From an uncultured Planctomycetia bacterium (GTDB taxonomy: Bacteria > Planctomycetota > Phycisphaerae > Phycisphaerales > SM1A02), in the NCBI GenBank assembly GCA_937919205.1, contig CALFOZ010000232.1:1-39857 (forward strand): 39,857 nucleotides of DNA. The letters run 5' to 3'. A program made the position numbers and the translations under genes. The notes below the pieces were generated by a model. It was not told the origin of the DNA. It saw nothing but the letters and a program-made list of their open reading frames with translations, and searched no databases. Positions 8,318-16,850 of this stretch are shown one piece after another (position 1 is the first letter of the stretch; each line of letters opens with the position of its first letter).

Positions 8318-9136
8318 TTGGTCGCATACTCATCATCACTCTTGAAAGCATCTCCACCAACAGGGTTCATTTCCCACGCGCTTCCTTGCGGCGCAAGCTG
8401 GTTGCGCACGCAGTGGGTTGACCAACTAACAAAAGCCGTTGGGCAAGCCACTGCACCAGTGATTTCGTTGGCGCTTGCCTCTAAGGACAGCCAACGATTT
8501 CGCGGGCGCGCCGCGGTGGCAACTTGGAACTGCGCCGAACTTAGCGCGCCGCTTGTTGTCCGTCGTTGCAGTCATGGTGGATTCTGGCGCCACTTCGCAG
8601 GGGATCGATATGTGGGGGAGCAACGAGCGCGGATTGAAATGGAACATTCACAGCGCATTCACGCGCAGGGTATTGCCACGCCCGAAATTGTTGGCGTTGT
8701 GTTCTACAAGTCGGGATTGTTTCAGCGCATGGATTTTCTAACTATTCAAGTGCCAGACAGTATGGACCTTGTCGCGTTTCTTGCGTCAAATTCAGCAACG
8801 CAACAGCGCCAGGCCGCGCTTGAGGCGGTGCGTGTTTTACTGGCGAAATGCGCCGCGCATGGATTGCTACACAAAGATCTGAACGCGCGCAATATCTTGT
8901 TGGCCAACATGGATCACGCCACGCTCGCTTATCTACTTGATGTGGAGGATGTGGTGTGGATGCCGCATCTTGATGTGGATGGTGTGGAGTGGTGGCCGCA
9001 TCAAGTGGAGCACGCGCGCGCCGCCAACCACGCGCGCCTTGCGCGTTCATTGCATAAGCGCGTCCGCAAAGGTGACCTTGCCTTGACCGCGCAACAATTG
9101 CAGGCATTGATTTCTGAGTTAAAGTCCCACGCATGA
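8318..9136 (+). CDS. Lipopolysaccharide core kinase-like protein (Kdo kinase / WaaP family)
   Basis: The 272-residue protein has the eukaryotic-like kinase core of the Kdo/WaaP family: VVRRCSHGGFWRHFAGDRY (about 80-98), the catalytic loop LLHKDLNARNILL with Asp187 and Asn192, and LLDVEDV, with Asp208 in the DFG position. Members phosphorylate a sugar in the lipid A-core oligosaccharide. The TTG at 8318 is the outermost possible start and has no Shine-Dalgarno; the conserved core starts near residue 75, so a later start is possible. The stop overlaps the glycosyltransferase start by ATGA, so both genes act in the same envelope glycolipid pathway. Confidence 0.8.
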   Translation: MVAYSSSLLKASPPTGFISHALPCGASWLRTQWVDQLTKAVGQATAPVISLALASKDSQRFRGRAAVATWNCAELSAPLVVRRCSHGGFWRHFAGDRYVGEQRARIEMEHSQRIHAQGIATPEIVGVVFYKSGLFQRMDFLTIQVPDSMDLVAFLASNSATQQRQAALEAVRVLLAKCAAHGLLHKDLNARNILLANMDHATLAYLLDVEDVVWMPHLDVDGVEWWPHQVEHARAANHARLARSLHKRVRKGDLALTAQQLQALISELKSHA

Positions 9137-10155
9137 AACTGCCAGAGCGCCCACGAATTTGCATGGTCATGATGAGCGCCATCGGCGACGTTGTGCACGC
9201 ACTGCCCGTGATCACGGCCATCAAGCGACATCGCCCGCACGCGCGCATCACTTGGATTTTGCAAGCGCCCGGCGCCGCGCTGGTGAATGGCCACAAGGAT
9301 GTCGATGAAATATTGATCTTTGATCGCAAGGCGGGCTGGCGCGGATTTTGGAATTTGCGCGCGCAACTCAAGACGCGTCCCTTTGATGTGGTGCTTGATT
9401 TACAGTGTTATCTGAAAGCCAGCATCATCACCGCCATGTGTCAAAGCCCTATCAAACTTGGGCTGGATCGCGCGCGCGCCAAGGAATTGAACTGGCTTTT
9501 CACCAACACAAAAATTCCCGCCAAGCCACTGAATCATGTGCAGGCGCACTTTCTGGAATTTCTTGACGCCATGCAAATTCCCAGCCAGCCGTTGCAATGG
9601 AACATTGGTCCGTGGACACAGGAGCGCGCGTGGCAAACGGAATTTTTCACCAACATGCCCAAGCATCGCGTGGCGCTTGTGGCCGGCACAAGCAATCCGT
9701 TGAAGGATTGGTTGCCCGAGCGCATGTGTGAATTGGTCGACGCGCTTGAGGAGCAAGGCTTGCGCACTATTTTAGTTGGCGGACATTCCGCGCGTGAAAT
9801 TGCGCTTGGCAAAATGTTGGCGCAACGTTGCGCGCACCCGCCAGTACACGCGCTTGGTTCTGGCTTGCGCAATTTGGTTTGCATTCTTGACGGCTGTGAC
9901 TTGGTGATTTCGCCCGACACCGGTCCGTTGCACTTGGCGGTGGCGCTTGGCAAGCCTGTGATTGGACTGTACGGCTACAACAGTCCCACGCGTGTCGGGC
10001 CATTTGGCAATGATCCCAAATTGTTGGTGGACGCCTATCACGATCCTGGCGAGGCGCCGCAAATGACATTCACGCATCGACAAGGGCGCATGCAAAAAAT
10101 CTCCGTGCAAAATGTTCTGGATCGCGTTGAATATTGGCGCGCTTTGAAACAGTGA
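9133..10155 (+). CDS. Glycosyltransferase family 9 (heptosyltransferase-like)
   Basis: The 340-residue protein has the two-domain fold typical of family 9. The N-terminal part contains MMSAIGDVVHALPVITAIK, and the C-terminal part contains LVAGTSNPLKDW, TILVGGHS and SPDTGPLHLAVALGKPVIG. These match the donor-binding region of ADP-heptose:LPS heptosyltransferases (WaaC/WaaF/RfaQ). The exact sugar transferred cannot be deduced. Its 4-base overlap with the kinase gene supports a coupled role in building the lipopolysaccharide core, which implies that this organism makes an outer membrane with LPS. Confidence 0.9.
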   Translation: MKLPERPRICMVMMSAIGDVVHALPVITAIKRHRPHARITWILQAPGAALVNGHKDVDEILIFDRKAGWRGFWNLRAQLKTRPFDVVLDLQCYLKASIITAMCQSPIKLGLDRARAKELNWLFTNTKIPAKPLNHVQAHFLEFLDAMQIPSQPLQWNIGPWTQERAWQTEFFTNMPKHRVALVAGTSNPLKDWLPERMCELVDALEEQGLRTILVGGHSAREIALGKMLAQRCAHPPVHALGSGLRNLVCILDGCDLVISPDTGPLHLAVALGKPVIGLYGYNSPTRVGPFGNDPKLLVDAYHDPGEAPQMTFTHRQGRMQKISVQNVLDRVEYWRALKQ

Positions 10156-10161
10156 ATTTGC

Positions 10162-10167
10162 TAGAAT
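10162..10167 (+). promoter_or_regulatory. Putative extended -10 element (TGC-TAGAAT) of accA
   Basis: TAGAAT, preceded by TGC (extended -10), ends 7 bases before the ATG at 10175. The 12-mer GCTAGAATGATC recurs in reverse orientation at 31504-31515 upstream of the Bax-inhibitor gene. It supports the start at 10175 and a leaderless accA transcript. Confidence 0.5.
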
Positions 10168-10174
10168 GATCTTG

Positions 10175-11152
10175 ATGTCTAAAACAGCACTTGTGACGCT
10201 GGATTTTGAGGAAGCGGTGGCGCAAATCGATATCCAAATTGACTTGATGGAGGCAAAAATTGACGCCGAAGTCTTCGCGGATGAATTGCGCACATTGCGC
10301 CAAGCGCGCGAAAGTTTGCTGACCAAGACCTACGCCAATCTCACGCCGTGGCAGACAGTGCGGGTGGCGCGCCATCCGCAAAGACCGCAAACACTGGACT
10401 ATGTGCGCATGATTTGCCGCGATTGGTCTGAGTTGCATGGCGACAGGCGCTTTGGCGACGACGCCGCGCTGATCACCGGCTTCGCGCGCATTGGAAGTTT
10501 AAAGTGCTTGGTGGTTGGCCATCACAAAGGACGCACCACCGAGGAGCGCATTAAGTGCCGCTTTGGTTGCGCCAATCCAGAGGGCTATCGCAAGGCGCTT
10601 CTAAAAATGAAACTGGCGGAAAAATTTCATCTGCCAATAGTCACGCTCATTGACACGCCCGGCGCGTATCCAGGTGTTGACAGCGAACAACGCGGACAAG
10701 CCGAGGCCATCGCGGTGAACCTGCGCGAGATGAGTCGTTTGCGCACACCGATTGTTTGCATAGTGATTGGTGAAGGCGGCTCTGGCGGCGCGCTTGGAAT
10801 AGGCGTGGGGGATCGCATCGCCATGTTGCAACATAGTTGGTATTCCGTCATCAGTCCGGAGGGTTGCGCGGCAATTCTGTGGAAGAAGGCCAACGAGCAA
10901 ACAAACAATTCCGCGGCGCAAGCGTTGGCGTTGACCGCCGAGAGCAATCTTAAAAATGGATTGATCGACGCCATTATTCCCGAGCCAAACGGCGGCGCGC
11001 ATAGGGATCCGCAAGCCACGGCCGAACGACTGCAAGGCTGGGTGGTGGATTCCATCCGTGAACTGCAACGCCTTGCGCCGGACACCTTGGTGCGCCTGCG
11101 CTTTGATAAAATTCGCAATATTGGCACACATAACTGCTCTTCCACCGCGTAA
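10175..11152 (+). CDS. accA: Acetyl-CoA carboxylase carboxyltransferase subunit alpha
   Basis: The 325-residue protein is a full-length AccA, which with AccD transfers the carboxyl group from biotin to acetyl-CoA, the first committed step of fatty acid synthesis. Conserved stretches include LHGDRRFGDD, GHHKGR, FGCANPEGYRKAL, LIDTPGAYPG and IGEGGSGGALGIGVGD. An ATG at 10166 is also in frame, but I prefer 10175 because a -10-like TAGAAT covers the former. accD is not in the window. The gene lies 19 bases after the glycosyltransferase and may also be read from upstream. Confidence 0.94.
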   Translation: MSKTALVTLDFEEAVAQIDIQIDLMEAKIDAEVFADELRTLRQARESLLTKTYANLTPWQTVRVARHPQRPQTLDYVRMICRDWSELHGDRRFGDDAALITGFARIGSLKCLVVGHHKGRTTEERIKCRFGCANPEGYRKALLKMKLAEKFHLPIVTLIDTPGAYPGVDSEQRGQAEAIAVNLREMSRLRTPIVCIVIGEGGSGGALGIGVGDRIAMLQHSWYSVISPEGCAAILWKKANEQTNNSAAQALALTAESNLKNGLIDAIIPEPNGGAHRDPQATAERLQGWVVDSIRELQRLAPDTLVRLRFDKIRNIGTHNCSSTA

Positions 11153-11255
11153 CGGGGTTGACTTGCGTGGCGATGCAAACGACAATCGCACACCCATCAT
11201 TGAAAGAGTTTTGCAACCATTTGTCCGGCCTTGGGCGGGCAAAGTGAACTTGAAT

Positions 11256-11262
11256 AAGAGGA
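11256..11262 (+). promoter_or_regulatory. Shine-Dalgarno AAGAGGA fixing the GTG start at 11271
   Basis: AAGAGGA lies 8 bases before the GTG at 11271. It decides against an upstream in-frame ATG at 11058 that would overlap accA by almost 100 bases. Confidence 0.7.
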
Positions 11263-11270
11263 TTTCATTC

Positions 11271-12110
11271 GTGCCAAAAAAGAAGCCAGAGAATAAAAAG
11301 ACGAGCAAGAAATCTTCTGGCTCCGCAAAGCCAAGCGCTAAAAAAACTTCGCCCAAGTCCAAAGTGACCGTGGTGAAAAGCTCAAAGGTTGTCGCCAAGC
11401 CTGCGTTCGCATCGCCGCCGCCATCCAAGAAGCATCCAAATCGCGTGCCGCCTCCGCCGATTGGCAAGAACGCACCAAGGCCCATGCCCAAGCAAACCGC
11501 GCCGGAAGAAAAGGGCAAGCGCACTCCCAAGATTGACATGTCCACCGCGCGCTCCGTCGCCGCGACCGCCATTACGCAGAAGGCCGATCAAGCTGGCTAT
11601 GTTGTGATCAACGGTCGCCGCGTGCGAATGATCAGTAGCAAGGGAATGGACAAAAGCAAAAAGAAAAAGTCCAAGTCCGCGGTTGCAAATGACAAAGTCA
11701 AAGCCGAGCAGGAAATAGATATTTTCAGCATCAAGACACGTTTGACCAGCAAGGAACTGTCGGAGCATCGTGGCATTTTGATCGCGCGCCGCAACGAACT
11801 CATTGGCCGAGTGGAGGGTCTTGAAGATGAGGCTCTGCGCTCAAATGGCGGCAATCTCAGCAATATGCCGCTCCATATGGCCGATGTTGGCACCGACACA
11901 TTTGATCAAGAATTTGCGCTGAATTTAGCGGCATCGGATCGCGTGAAGTTGGCGGAAATTGACGAAGCCATATCGCGCATTGATGCCAAGACGTACGGCG
12001 TGTGTCAACTGACAGGCAAGCCCATTCCAAAGACTCGTTTAGAGGCGAACCCATTGGCGAAATACACCGTCGAGGCGGCGCGCATGATCGAGCGGGGCGT
12101 TACTCGTTGA
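11271..12110 (+). CDS. DksA/TraR-family-like protein with long basic N-terminus and degenerate zinc finger
   Basis: The 279-residue protein has two parts. Residues 1-130 are Lys-, Ser- and Pro-rich and probably disordered. Residues 160-279 resemble the DksA/TraR family: a helical hairpin (RGILIARRNELIGRVEGLEDEAL) followed by LAEIDEAISRIDAKTYGVCQ and a C-terminal finger region. DksA proteins bind RNA polymerase through the secondary channel. In the finger only Cys245 remains; the other three expected cysteines are T248 (TG instead of CG) and non-Cys residues, so zinc binding is unlikely. The stop overlaps the TTG start of lspA by TTGA. The function in transcription is inferred from fold only. 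Confidence 0.82.
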   Translation: MPKKKPENKKTSKKSSGSAKPSAKKTSPKSKVTVVKSSKVVAKPAFASPPPSKKHPNRVPPPPIGKNAPRPMPKQTAPEEKGKRTPKIDMSTARSVAATAITQKADQAGYVVINGRRVRMISSKGMDKSKKKKSKSAVANDKVKAEQEIDIFSIKTRLTSKELSEHRGILIARRNELIGRVEGLEDEALRSNGGNLSNMPLHMADVGTDTFDQEFALNLAASDRVKLAEIDEAISRIDAKTYGVCQLTGKPIPKTRLEANPLAKYTVEAARMIERGVTR

Positions 12111-12775
12111 GTTCCACGTCGTCGGCGAATATTATTCCATTCACTCCCGCATGTAGATCCAAATCCGCGTGGCTGATCTTGCTCGTGGTTTTTGCCATTG
12201 GTCTTGCGCTTGATCTGTCAACAAAAAGTTTGGCTTTTCGTTGCGTGGCAGAGGAGCCCGTTGAACTTTCCTACGACGACATCGCGGGCAATCCGTCGTA
12301 TCGACTTCCATATCACACTGGGGTCAAGGCCCTGCCGTGGGATTTGTTGGACTTGCGTCTGGTGCTCAATCACGGCGCCGTGTTTGGCTTGGGCCAGCAA
12401 AAGCGAATGGTGTTCATAGCCTTCACCATCATTGCGGTCACCGCGGCCATGTGGATTTTTGGTTGGTGGACCGACGCTAAAAATCGCGTGGCACATATTG
12501 GAATTGGGCTGGTTTTAGCGGGAGGAATAGGCAATTTGTACGATCGCTTGGCCTTTGGCGCGGTACGTGATTTTTTATTCATGACGCCGCGCTGGCACCT
12601 GCCATTTGGTTTTCATTGGCCAGGTGGTAGCACGGAATTGTTCCCGTGGATCTTCAATGGCGCCGACATGATGCTGTTGCTGGGCATGGCGATCTTGTTG
12701 ATCAACGCGCAACGACAAGAGGCAACGCCAAAAGCTGAGAAGGATTCGGAAGCGCCTCCTGCTTCAACTCAATAG
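12107..12775 (+). CDS. lspA: Lipoprotein signal peptidase (LspA, signal peptidase II)
   Basis: The 222-residue membrane aspartyl protease cleaves prolipoproteins just before the lipidated cysteine. The family motifs are present: ALDLSTKS (first helix), NHGAVFGLGQ (88-97), GGIGNLYDRLAFGAVRDF with catalytic Asp155, and FNGADMM with catalytic Asp187. Between the first helix and NHGAVFG is a longer loop (about residues 46-84) than in E. coli LspA, and the tail is long and hydrophilic. The TTG at 12107 is chosen because it overlaps the upstream stop (TTGA), implying coupled translation. Several lipoprotein genes in this window would be its substrates. Its 3' end overlaps truB by 74 bases. Confidence 0.88.
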   Translation: MSSTSSANIIPFTPACRSKSAWLILLVVFAIGLALDLSTKSLAFRCVAEEPVELSYDDIAGNPSYRLPYHTGVKALPWDLLDLRLVLNHGAVFGLGQQKRMVFIAFTIIAVTAAMWIFGWWTDAKNRVAHIGIGLVLAGGIGNLYDRLAFGAVRDFLFMTPRWHLPFGFHWPGGSTELFPWIFNGADMMLLLGMAILLINAQRQEATPKAEKDSEAPPASTQ

Positions 12776-13412
12776 CGCCATCGATTGTGTATGGACCAAT
12801 CGCCGTGCGCCGAATCGCGGTGCAATATCCATCGCCACCAAGAGCTACGCCAAGATCGTGCGCCAAACTGCGCACGTAAAAACCTTTATCACAGCGAATA
12901 GCCAACCGCACAATGGGCCAAGCAAACGAAAGCATGGTGAGTTCATGAACCTTCACCATGCGCGGCGCCAACACAACTTGCTCGCCACTGCGCGCAATAT
13001 CGTAAGCCCGTCGACCCTTGATTTGTTTGGCGCTGAACGCCGGAGGCATTTGCAAATATGCGCCTGTGAATTGTTTCAACGCCAACTCAACCCTGTCCGC
13101 GGTTGGCGGGGGCGTGGTTCGAACGCACTCAATGCGATCGCTTTCGCTGTCCAAGGTTGGTGTTGTGGCGGAAAGATCAATTGTGGTTTCATATTGCTTT
13201 TCCATATCCATCAACATGTTTATGCTTCGTGTTGCGGAACCCACGGCAATAATCAGCACGCCCGTAGCCAGTGGATCAAGCGTGCCGGCGTGGCCCGTTC
13301 GCAAGCCACCCATGCCACGGCGCACCATTTCCACTGCGCGCATGCTTGAAACCCCCAATGGTTTATCAATAATTACAATTCCGCAAGGAGATGTTGGCGT
13401 TTGGTGTGTCAT
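12702..13412 (-). CDS. truB: tRNA pseudouridine-55 synthase (TruB)
   Basis: The 236-residue protein makes pseudouridine 55 in the T-loop of tRNAs. The catalytic motif GHAGTLDPLATGVL carries Asp46. Other family segments are GIVIIDKPLGVSS near the start, KQYETTIDL, PPAFSAKQIKGRRAYDIAR and GFYVRSLAHDLG. A GTG at 13430 is in frame, but the ATG at 13412 is preferred because TAGACT sits directly before the GTG and would then lie 18 bases upstream of the ATG. The C-terminal 74 bases overlap the end of lspA in antisense. The C-terminal PUA domain seen in some TruB proteins is missing or very short. Confidence 0.92.
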   Translation of the reverse strand: MTHQTPTSPCGIVIIDKPLGVSSMRAVEMVRRGMGGLRTGHAGTLDPLATGVLIIAVGSATRSINMLMDMEKQYETTIDLSATTPTLDSESDRIECVRTTPPPTADRVELALKQFTGAYLQMPPAFSAKQIKGRRAYDIARSGEQVVLAPRMVKVHELTMLSFAWPIVRLAIRCDKGFYVRSLAHDLGVALGGDGYCTAIRRTAIGPYTIDGAIELKQEALPNPSQLLALPLVVAR

Positions 13413-13471
13413 GGAAATAGTCGTAAGCACAGTCTAGGGGGGCTAGGATTTCATGCTGATTTAAATATCTT

Positions 13472-13499
13472 TTGACTACCCGACTTTGCGTGCTATCTT
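13472..13499 (+). promoter_or_regulatory. Sigma-70-like promoter of the 13529 gene
   Basis: TTGACT (13472-13477), 16 bases, then TATCTT (13494-13499). The start of transcription would be near 13506, leaving a leader of about 23 bases before the ATG at 13529. Confidence 0.6.
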
Positions 13500-13528
13500 T
13501 ATAGACCATTCAACTTTGCAATTTCATA

Positions 13529-13789
13529 ATGAACATATTGATTCAAACTTTTCACGCATTGTCCAATCAGCGCAACCGCATCTGCCTCGCTTTGTTCATT
13601 GGCGCTTCCCACATTGTGGCCGCATGTCAATCTACTCCTGCGGCTGAAACCCCGCGCGAGCAAGCGTCGGATTTAATCCGCGAGGCGGAAAGTAGCGGAA
13701 CCATTGTCTTGGTTGTCATAGCGCTCGTGGTGGCGTGGATGGTCTTGTTGGGATTCATCGGCCGCATCGTCAAGGTGAAAAATTCCTAG
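13529..13789 (+). CDS. Small lipoprotein with one membrane helix, unknown function
   Basis: The 86-residue product has a signal sequence ending in HIVAAC (Cys33 is the likely lipidated residue) and a second hydrophobic helix near residues 57-79, followed by the basic tail RIVKVKNS. I do not recognise a family. The gene has one of the better sigma-70 promoters in this window and its own strong terminator, so it is a discrete single-gene unit, which makes a chance open frame unlikely. Neither a Shine-Dalgarno nor a partner gene is obvious. Confidence 0.7.
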   Translation: MNILIQTFHALSNQRNRICLALFIGASHIVAACQSTPAAETPREQASDLIREAESSGTIVLVVIALVVAWMVLLGFIGRIVKVKNS

Positions 13790-13834
13790 TTGATGATGGC
13801 CAAGGAGCCGTGTGAACTATAAAAATTAAAAACA

Positions 13835-13866
13835 AAAAACGGAGGTCAAGCCTCCGTTTTTTTGTT
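13835..13866. terminator. Bidirectional rho-independent terminator
   Basis: ACGGAGG pairs with CCTCCGT around the loop TCAAG. An A-run lies on the left and a T-run on the right, so it works in both directions: it ends the small lipoprotein gene (plus strand) and the tRNA-Ser/tRNA-Pro unit (minus strand). Confidence 0.93.
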
Positions 13867-13871
13867 GGTAG

Positions 13872-13945
13872 TCGGGCTGGCGGGATTTGAACCCACGACC
13901 TTTTGACCCCCAGTCAAACGCGCTACCAAGCTGCGCTACAACCCG
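13872..13945 (-). tRNA. tRNA-Pro (anticodon GGG)
   Basis: Cloverleaf on the minus strand: acceptor CGGGTTG with CAGCCCG (one G-T wobble accepted), D-arm GCGC/GCGC with loop AGCTTGGTA, anticodon stem TTTGA/TCAAA with loop CTGGGGG (anticodon GGG, codon CCC), and T-arm GTGGG/CCCGC with loop TTCAAAT. The discriminator is A and CCA is not encoded. A terminator follows directly. Confidence 0.95.
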
Positions 13946-14015
13946 AGATTTTTTCGGCGAGGCACTCGCCGAATTCGCCAACTTCATGCATCGATGAAGA
14001 TGCGTGAAATGAAAG

Positions 14016-14102
14016 CGGACAAGGTGGGATTCGAACCCACGATACGGTTACCCGTATACAGCATTTCCAATGCTGCTCCTTCAACCGCTCGGACACCTGT
14101 CC
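14016..14102 (-). tRNA. tRNA-Ser (anticodon GGA)
   Basis: An 87-nucleotide class II tRNA on the minus strand: acceptor GGACAGG with CTTGTCC, anticodon stem CAGCA/TGCTG with loop TTGGAAA (anticodon GGA, codon TCC), a long variable arm TACGG/CCGTA, and T-arm GTGGG/CCCAC with loop TTCGAAT. The discriminator is G. It lies 70 bases upstream of tRNA-Pro on the same strand and is probably co-transcribed with it. Confidence 0.95.
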
Positions 14103-14183
14103 AGTGGAAGGAACACTATAGCGAAGAAGTTAGAAATGCTGTGTTGGGCGCGGGGTGCCCCAAGGCGGGGGATGGAATTGGTC

Positions 14184-15656
14184 TTATTGCTTGGCGGCGG
14201 GTTGCATGAAGGCAACAACCGGATCAACTACGGCGCTTGGAACGCCCCATGAATTTTCAGATTGGTTGAAAATATAAATGAATCCTGGTGTCGAAAGATC
14301 TTGCGCGCCTGGCGCGCAAACGGCGATTCGATTTGTCGTGCAAGCAAGAGCCGCGCCAAATCGCGCGTGTACGTTGGACTGCGCAGGAACAAGGGTGATT
14401 AAAAATTCTTCTTCCTTGGGGTTCGATCCAGGAATGATTTGATACACATACACCACTCCCGCCGCGGATTTGTCGGCGTGCATTTTCATGGGCGCGCCAA
14501 TGACAAAGTGTGTCCCCGCGATTCCCACCGCACTGCCAAAAGCCGCATTCGACTCCAAATCCTCAGCAATTATATATTGGATTTGGCTCCAAGTTTGTTC
14601 TTCGCGTTCAAAAAGATCCACCGAGCCATTGCCGGCGTAGTTTCCCTGGCTGTCTCCGGGCGCGCCCACCAAGGCAATATTTCCAAACATGCACACCGAC
14701 CAGCCAAAGTGATCGCCCGTTCCGCCCATATGTCCTCCGACGCGATCTCCTTTGTACAAGATATTGCTCGTGTCAGATATTTGCACAAGCGGGGTCGGGG
14801 GCCAATGTGATTTGTAACGTAAAAAAATATTTGCTATGCCAAGCTCATTTCGATCCGACGCACGCGCATATGGAGAGCCAATCAAAGCTTGGGTGGCTTT
14901 GAGCGATATAGATGAGCCAAATTGCGCATTTGCAATAAGATCATTTGGGTTTAAGGTTGAGCTTTCAGACCATATTCCTTCTGAGTCGCGCATCCATGTG
15001 ATTACTATTCCGTGAGCCGCAACTTCGCTCAATGTTGCAAAAGGCGCCCCGGCAAGGAATGTGTCATCATCAATTGCCACGGCGCGGCCAAGCAAAGCAT
15101 TGGAGGAAACCAAGTCGCTCGAGAATGAGCCGCTATACACCCACTTGGATTCCACTTTTTCCCAAAGATGCACCGCGCCAACGTTGGGCAGATTGCCCAC
15201 ATTTGTATTGGGAGCTCCGACAAGGATAAATCTTCCAGAATTGGAAATATCGACCGCCGATCCGAACGCATCGCCGGTTGAAAGATGTGGTGGAACTAAT
15301 TTAAGGGGCGAAGTAGTTGTGGTTGCCAAATCAAATACCCAAACGGCGCCACCGCCAGTTGTGTTTGGCGCGCCCACCACCAACGTATCGAGCGCCATTG
15401 CCACGCAAGCCGCAAATTGATCGTTGGATTGTTGCGAGGGGGACGCAATGATTTGATTTTCGGTTGCGCTTGGCAACGTGATGACGGGTTCAATGATTGG
15501 CTTGATTGGTGTGATTTCGGCTATGCCAATCGCTAATGGATATAAAGGCGGAGGTTGGCTTTCGATGCACGAGATCAAGGTGATCATGGCGATCATGGCG
15601 ACACACACTTTGAAATGGGTACTCCAAGCGTATTGTCTGAAAATACTTATAGGCAC
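14184..15656 (-). CDS. FG-GAP repeat beta-propeller lipoprotein
   Basis: The 490-residue protein starts with a signal peptide ending in TLISC (Cys30 is the likely lipidated residue), followed by a proline-rich spacer and then about six or seven repeats of the type GDAFGSAV...[16 protein letters not shown]...IAVCAPGAQ and AFGSAVGI...FVIGAPM. These are FG-GAP repeats, as in integrin-alpha-like seven-bladed propellers, often used for surface adhesion or scaffolding. No enzyme domain is present. The GTG start has TAGACT 6 bases upstream and no Shine-Dalgarno. It is divergent from the MsrB-MsrA gene. Confidence 0.85.
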   Translation of the reverse strand: MPISIFRQYAWSTHFKVCVAMIAMITLISCIESQPPPLYPLAIGIAEITPIKPIIEPVITLPSATENQIIASPSQQSNDQFAACVAMALDTLVVGAPNTTGGGAVWVFDLATTTTSPLKLVPPHLSTGDAFGSAVDISNSGRFILVGAPNTNVGNLPNVGAVHLWEKVESKWVYSGSFSSDLVSSNALLGRAVAIDDDTFLAGAPFATLSEVAAHGIVITWMRDSEGIWSESSTLNPNDLIANAQFGSSISLKATQALIGSPYARASDRNELGIANIFLRYKSHWPPTPLVQISDTSNILYKGDRVGGHMGGTGDHFGWSVCMFGNIALVGAPGDSQGNYAGNGSVDLFEREEQTWSQIQYIIAEDLESNAAFGSAVGIAGTHFVIGAPMKMHADKSAAGVVYVYQIIPGSNPKEEEFLITLVPAQSNVHARFGAALACTTNRIAVCAPGAQDLSTPGFIYIFNQSENSWGVPSAVVDPVVAFMQPAAKQ

Positions 15657-15662
15657 ATGCGC

Positions 15663-15668
15663 AGTCTA
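15663..15668 (-). promoter_or_regulatory. Putative -10 element (TAGACT) of the FG-GAP gene
   Basis: TAGACT on the minus strand ends 6 bases before the GTG at 15656, which puts the transcription start at the first base of the start codon. Confidence 0.45.
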
Positions 15669-15693
15669 GCGCCATCGAAGGCCCGATTGATCA

Positions 15694-15722
15694 TTGGAAG
15701 ACTTGAAAGATTGACCTACTAT
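15694..15722 (+). promoter_or_regulatory. Putative promoter of the msrB-msrA gene
   Basis: TTGGAA (15694-15699), a 17-base spacer, then TACTAT (15717-15722). Transcription would start near 15729, only about 3 bases before the ATG at 15732, so the mRNA would have almost no leader. Confidence 0.45.
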
Positions 15723-15731
15723 CATTCTGCC

Positions 15732-16850
15732 ATGCAAGTTCGCAAGCAAGCCACTATTTACATTGTCGCCACACTCACGCTTGTGTGTATGGTTGCAAGT
15801 TTTGCGATGTCATTTGATGATCCACCTTCAACCCTAGAGATTTCTATGAAGAGCAAGCCCCGCACACTTTCCCGTAGTGGTTACAACATCGCGCCTTTGT
15901 CCAAGGAGAAGGTTGCGGAGTTGGCCAAAAAATTAACTCCCGAACAATTTAAAGTAACGCAGAAGGCGGGTACCGAGCCAGCATTTTGTGGCAACTTGCT
16001 CGACAACAAAAAAGACGGCGTGTATTACTGCGTGGTTTGTGGATTGCCGCTGTTCTCAAGCGAAAATAAATTTAATTCAGGCACGGGTTGGCCTAGTTTC
16101 TTCTCGCCATTTGATCCCGACCATGTGGCGTATAAAAAAGACAATGAGTTTGGCATGGAGCGCGTGGAGATTGATTGCGCCCGTTGCGACTCGCATCTTG
16201 GCCATGTGTTTGAGGATGGACCCAAGCCAACGGGTCTGCGCTATTGTTTAAATTCGGCGGCGTTGGAGTTTCATGAAAAGGGATCAACGCTTGCACCAGA
16301 ATGTTTGCCAATGCAACTGAAGACGGCCTATTTCGCGGGCGGATGTTTTTGGGGAGTGGAGCATTGGTTTCAGGAATGCCCAGGCGTGGCGGATGTTTCC
16401 AGTGGATACATGAATGGATCCACAGAGAATCCAACATACGAAGATGTGTGCTCGCATAAAAGTGGGCATGCCGAAGCGGTTCGCGTGACATACGATCCGG
16501 CGAAGGTGTCCTATCAACAATTGCTTGATGGATTTTTTCGCCTGCATGATCCAACGCAATTGGATCGACAGGGTCCGGATGTTGGCGATCAATATCGATC
16601 GGCTGTGTTCACCACGGATCAGGATCAGTTGGCGCAAGCCAAAGCGTTTACGGCCGCCTTGCAGTTGTCGCCACGCTACGCGGGTAAAAAAATTGTGACC
16701 GTGATTGAGCCCGCCAAAAAGTTTTGTGCCGCGGAGGGATATCACCAGGATTATGTCGAGCGAACAGGTCGTGCTTGCCATGGAGTGAATCCGTGGCCTG
16801 CGGTGTTCGCCGAGAACAAAGAAACGCCAGGCGTGAAGAGTGCGCCGTGA
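15732..16850 (+). CDS. msrAB: Fused peptide-methionine (R)- and (S)-sulfoxide reductase (MsrB-MsrA)
   Basis: The 372-residue protein joins two repair enzymes that reduce oxidised methionine. An N-terminal hydrophobic segment (about 8-26) suggests export or membrane anchoring. MsrB follows (about 48-185) with the zinc cysteines C100, C103, C149 and C152 and catalytic Cys172 in RYCLNSAA. MsrA (about 195-355) has catalytic Cys205 in [14 protein letters not shown] and the family-typical GDQYRSAVF and EGYHQDY. The order MsrB then MsrA is the reverse of the more common MsrA-MsrB fusion (Neisseria PilB type). The start at 15732 was chosen over an upstream frame that overlaps the divergent gene. The stop shares one base with the next start (TGATG). 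Confidence 0.93.
   Translation: MQVRKQATIYIVATLTLVCMVASFAMSFDDPPSTLEISMKSKPRTLSRSGYNIAPLSKEKVAELAKKLTPEQFKVTQKAGTEPAFCGNLLDNKKDGVYYCVVCGLPLFSSENKFNSGTGWPSFFSPFDPDHVAYKKDNEFGMERVEIDCARCDSHLGHVFEDGPKPTGLRYCLNSAALEFHEKGSTLAPECLPMQLKTAYFAGGCFWGVEHWFQECPGVADVSSGYMNGSTENPTYEDVCSHKSGHAEAVRVTYDPAKVSYQQLLDGFFRLHDPTQLDRQGPDVGDQYRSAVFTTDQDQLAQAKAFTAALQLSPRYAGKKIVTVIEPAKKFCAAEGYHQDYVERTGRACHGVNPWPAVFAENKETPGVKSAP

Noticed and set aside
9001-9371. Long minus-strand frames opposite the kinase/glycosyltransferase junction
   Set aside because: They are shadows of well supported genes and have Arg/Cys-rich, non-protein-like composition.
11058-11270. N-terminal extension of the DksA-like protein into accA
   Set aside because: A Shine-Dalgarno and GTG at 11271 give a natural start, and the extension overlaps accA coding sequence.
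15555-15731. N-terminal extension of MsrB-MsrA
   Set aside because: It overlaps the divergent FG-GAP gene, and the segment is His/Asp-rich shadow sequence; a promoter and signal anchor fit the ATG at 15732.
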